Positions 60,801 to 64,000 of a stretch of DNA of 64,000 nucleotides are shown here, in pieces. Both the position numbers and the translations under genes were made by a program. Each line of letters begins with the position of its first letter. Positions within the stretch are counted from its first letter, which is position 1. The notes below the pieces were generated by a model. It did not search any database, was not told the origin of the DNA, and saw only the letters and a program-made list of their open reading frames with translations. The stretch spans positions 2,048,001 to 2,112,000 of the forward strand of contig NC_064037.1 of assembly GCF_932526225.1 (NCBI RefSeq), read 5' to 3'. This DNA is from Nematostella vectensis (Eukaryota > Cnidaria > Anthozoa > Actiniaria > Edwardsiidae).

Positions 60801-63800
60801 TGATCGACCGACAATAATACAAAGGACAAGCTGGCTTTTTCAGAGTTACTCATGACACCTGATCGACCGACAATAATACAAAGGACATGCTGGCTTTTCC
60901 AGAGTTACTCATGACACCTGATCGACCGACAATAAAACAAAGGACAAGCTGGCTTTTCCAGAGTTACTCATGACACCTGATCGACCGACAATAATACAAA
61001 GGACATGCTTGCTTTTCCAGAGTTACTCATGACACCTGATCGACCGACAATAATACAAAGGACATGCTTGCTTTTCCAGAGTTACTTATGACACTTGAGT
61101 TTCGACCGACAATAATACAAAGGACATGCTGGCTTTTCCAGAGTTACTCATGACACTTGATCGACCGACAATAATACAAAGGACATGCTGGCTTTTCCAG
61201 AGTTACTCATGACACTTGAGTTTCGACCGATAATAATACAAAGGAGAAAAAGACATGCTGGCTTTTCCAGAATTACTCATGACACTTGAATTTCGACAGA
61301 CAATAATACAAAGGACATGCTGGCTTTTCCAGAGTTACTCATGACACTTCAGTTTCGACCGACAATAATACAAAGGACATGCTGGCTTTTCCAGAGTTAC
61401 TCATGACACTTGAGTTTCGACCGACAATAATACAAAGGACAAGCTGGCTTTTCCAGAGTTACTCATGACACTTAAGTTTCGACCGACAATAATACAAAGG
61501 ACATGCTGGCCTTTCCAGAGTTACTCATGACACTTGATCGACCGACAATAATACAAAGGACATGCTGGCTTTTCCAGAAATACCAATGACACTTGAGTTT
61601 CGATCGACAATGATACAAAGGACATGCTGGCTTTTCCAGAGTTAGTAATGACACTTGAGTTTCGACCGACAATAATACAAAGGACATGCTGGCTTTTCCA
61701 GGGTTACTCATGACACTTGATTTCGACCGACAATAATATAAAGGACATGCTGGCTTTTCCAGAGTTACTCATGACACCTGATCGACCGACAATAATACAA
61801 AGGACAAGCTGGCTTTTCCAGAGTTACTCATGACACCTGATCGACCGACAATAATACAAAGGACATGCTGGCTTTTCCAGAGTTACTCATGACACTTGAT
61901 CGACCGACAATAATACAAAGGACATGCTGGCTTTTCCAGAGTTACTCATGACACTTGAGTTTCGACCGATAATAATACAAAGGAGAAAAAGACATGCTGG
62001 CTTTTCCAGAATTACTCATGACACTTGAATTTCGACAGACAATAATACAAAGGACATGCTGGCTTTTCCAGAGTTACTCATGACACTTCAGTTTCGACCG
62101 ACAATAATACAAAGGACATGCTGGCTTTTCCAGAGTTACTCATGACACTTGAGTTTCGACCGACAATAATACAAAGGACAAGCTGGCTTTTCCAGAGTTA
62201 GTAATGACACTTAAGTTTCGACCGACAATAATACAAAGGACATGCTGGCTTTTCCAGAGTTACTCATGACACTTGATCGACCGACAATAATACAAAGGAC
62301 ATGCTGGCTTTTCCAGAAATACCAATGACACTTGAGTTTCGATCGACAATAATACAAAGGACATGCTGGCTTTTCCAGAGTTAGTAATGACACTTGAGTT
62401 TCGACCGACAATAATACAAAGGACATGCTGGCTTTTCCAGAGTTACTCATGACACCTGATCGACCGACAATAAAACAAAGGACAAGCTGGCTTTTCCAGA
62501 GTTAGTAATGACACTTGATCGACCGACAATAATACAAAGGACAAGCTGGCTTTTCCAGAGTTAGTAATGACACTTGAGTTTCGACCGATAATAATACAAA
62601 GGACATGCTTGCTTTTCCAGAGTTACTCATGACACTTGAATTTCGACCGACAATAATACAAAGGACAAGCTGGCTTTTCCAAAGTTACTCATGACACTTG
62701 AGTTTCGACCGATAATAATACAAAGGACATGCTTGCTTTTCCAGAGTTACTCATGACACTTGAATTTCGACCGACAATAATACAAAGGACATGCTGGCTT
62801 TTCCAGAATTACTCATGACACTTGAATTTCGACCGACAATAATACAAAGGACATGCTGGCTTGAGTTTCGACGAATACCAAGCGTTTCACGCTTGGTGGC
62901 GGGAACTCTCCCTCGACTGACAACAAGTGAAAAATTATGATTTGGGTATTTTGTGATGGCGCGCACCGAAGCGTTTAACAAAGAGTCTACCACTAGATGA
63001 CCATCGTGGCGTGCGACACACTGTAAATGTTCTGAATGAATTCACACAAATTTCTGAATAGCTTCATCTAATATACAACTTTCTACCTTCGTTACAGAGC
63101 ACAGTATTAACATGCTCTCCTGGTACAGTCAGATGACGCTAGAAATCATCCTTTCCTGCGCCTTTGGCGTCGACTCCAACGTTCAAACAAACCAGGAAAA
63201 TGAGTTCCTGCAAAAAGCGAGATCCATTTTTCATCCTCCGGCATTCCTAAAATGGCTTCTAGCATTGCCATTTACGCAGTTCCTCAGGTATTTCGCCGGT
63301 CTCTTTCGTACTCAGATAGACTTTTTTATGGACCTTGCCCGAGGTATCATCCAGGCGCGACTAGCACATCAAGGGAAGGGGCGCAAAGATCTGGTCGAGT
63401 TGATGCTTAACGCGCACAACGAGGAAAACGGCGGGAAGTTGACGGCAGATGAAGTCATCGCCCAGTCGGCGACCTTTCTGCTGGCGGGGCACGAGACTGC
63501 AGGCAACGCGTTAACATTCACAACCTATCATCTGGTGGTGAACCCAGAAATCCAGGAACGGCTGCGAGAAGAGATCTTAGCGGCAATGAGGAGGGAGCCT
63601 GATAAGCCGCTGTATGAGCTGATCTTTGGTCTAGAGTACTTGGAAGCGGTGGTCAATGAATCTCTTAGAATAACCCCGCCCGCGCACGTTATGACGCGAG
63701 AATGCACGAAGGAATGCACCATTAACGGTATAACCATACCAGCGGGAATGATCGTTAAGTACCCAATCTACACCTTACATCACGACCCAGAGGCCTGGGA

Positions 63801-64000
63801 AGAGCCGGAGAAGTTCAACCCCGAGAGATTCCTTACGCGCGATGATTCCCGAAGCCCATTCCAGTTCCTTCCTTTCGGTGCTGGACCGAGGATTTGCATC
63901 GGTGCGCGGTTCGCCATGATGGAAGTGAAGGCAGCTTTAGTAAAGATCTTATCCAAGTATCGTCTTGTCCGCGCCCCTGACACACAAGTACCCCTTAAAG
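57882..64000 (+). CDS. Cytochrome P450, clan 3 (CYP3A / thromboxane synthase-like), 3' end beyond window
   Basis: Heme-thiolate monooxygenase of the endoplasmic reticulum; the substrate cannot be told. Exon 1 is 57882-58407 (donor GTACCC) and exon 2 is 63098-64000 (acceptor TTACAG). The junction is phase 1 and restores an unbroken frame of 476 codons to the window edge, about 30-40 short of a full protein. Visible parts: membrane anchor at residues 16-35; proline-rich hinge IPGAPPRP at 45-52; C-helix WKRVR at 135-139; the clan 3 word PTFTSGKMK at 144-152; I-helix AGHET at 305-309; ExxR as ESLR at 363-366; FNPERF at 415-420; heme loop FGAGPRICIG at 435-444 with ligand Cys442. All catalytic landmarks are intact, so it looks functional. 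Only two exons cover 476 residues, far fewer than the 13 exons of vertebrate CYP3A genes. Exon 2 is GC-rich compared with the array to its left. Confidence 0.95.
58480..58660. repeat. 15-bp tandem repeat, about 11 copies
   Basis: The unit is ATTTTAGTTATAAGC, with TATAAGT, TTTAAGT and TATGAGT variants. It lies in the P450 intron just before the larger minisatellite. Open frames through it (ILVISILVIS and the like) are artefacts. Confidence 0.9.
58676..62870. repeat. 59/62-bp minisatellite filling the P450 intron, about 69 copies
   Basis: The unit runs CGACCGACAATAATACAAAG, GACATGCTGGCTTTTCCAGA, GTTACTCATGACACTTGAT. A longer form ends in GAGTTT, making 62 bp. Variants include AGTTAGTAATG, AAATACCAATG and GACAAGC, and truncated 33-bp units lie near 59800-59850 and 60650-60710. 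A block of about 740 bp is duplicated: the rare insertion AAAGGAGAAAAAGACATG occurs at about 61240 and again at about 61980, with the same order of variants after each. The intron is 4,690 bp, of which some 90% is this array. Confidence 0.95.
62877..62897. repeat. 8-bp hairpin after the minisatellite
   Basis: ACCAAGCG pairs with CGCTTGGT around a TTTCA loop, in the remaining unique part of the P450 intron. Short enough to be chance. Confidence 0.5.

Noticed and set aside
58850-62993. Reverse-strand frames through the P450 intron minisatellite (MSFVLLSVETQVSL and similar)
   Set aside because: They repeat the minisatellite unit and change frame with each 59- or 62-bp variant; they lie inside an intron.

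Overview
This is animal genomic DNA with no bacterial or phage features. Two multi-exon genes with consensus splice sites are readable. One is a reverse-strand two-LIM protein of the CSRP/muscle-LIM family (exons between 2192 and 5104). The other is a forward-strand cytochrome P450 of the CYP3/CYP5 type (exons 57882-58407 and from 63098 past the window end). The gene style, the intron-poor P450 and the kinds of small repeats would fit a cnidarian, probably an anthozoan, but that is a judgement from general knowledge and the window alone does not prove it.

Layout: 1-2191 is intergenic DNA with a 46-bp tandem repeat and hairpins. 2192-5104 is the LIM gene. Its introns hold a G-rich minisatellite, a 96-bp snap-back transposon with a 9-bp target duplication, and one copy of an ~850-bp dispersed repeat. 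5400-6290 is a 20-bp tandem array upstream of that gene, and 6291-8177 is unannotated unique sequence. 8178-51547 is a head-to-tail array of about 21.6 copies of a ~2.0-kb unit. 51578-55562 is a ~4-kb element with ~515-bp inverted terminal repeats and two protein-like fragments inside. 55563-57881 is intergenic and holds the second, inverted copy of the ~850-bp repeat. 57882-64000 is the P450, whose 4.7-kb intron is almost wholly a 59/62-bp minisatellite.

The most unusual element is the 43-kb array. Every one of its 21 full units carries a ~260-bp block with an exact RNA polymerase III A-box match, an exact B-box match 215 bp downstream, and a T8-T12 run just after it. Between the boxes lie an 11-bp closing stem and several internal hairpins, one with a UUCG loop. 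This looks like a tandem family of a structured Pol III-type non-coding RNA. It does not resemble the 5S, 7SL, 7SK, RNase P/MRP, U6, vault or tRNA genes that I could compare from memory. By eye this block varies less between units than the surrounding spacer. Expression and function are inferred, not shown.

The short open frames in the array and in the minisatellites are by-products of repetition and are not annotated as genes.
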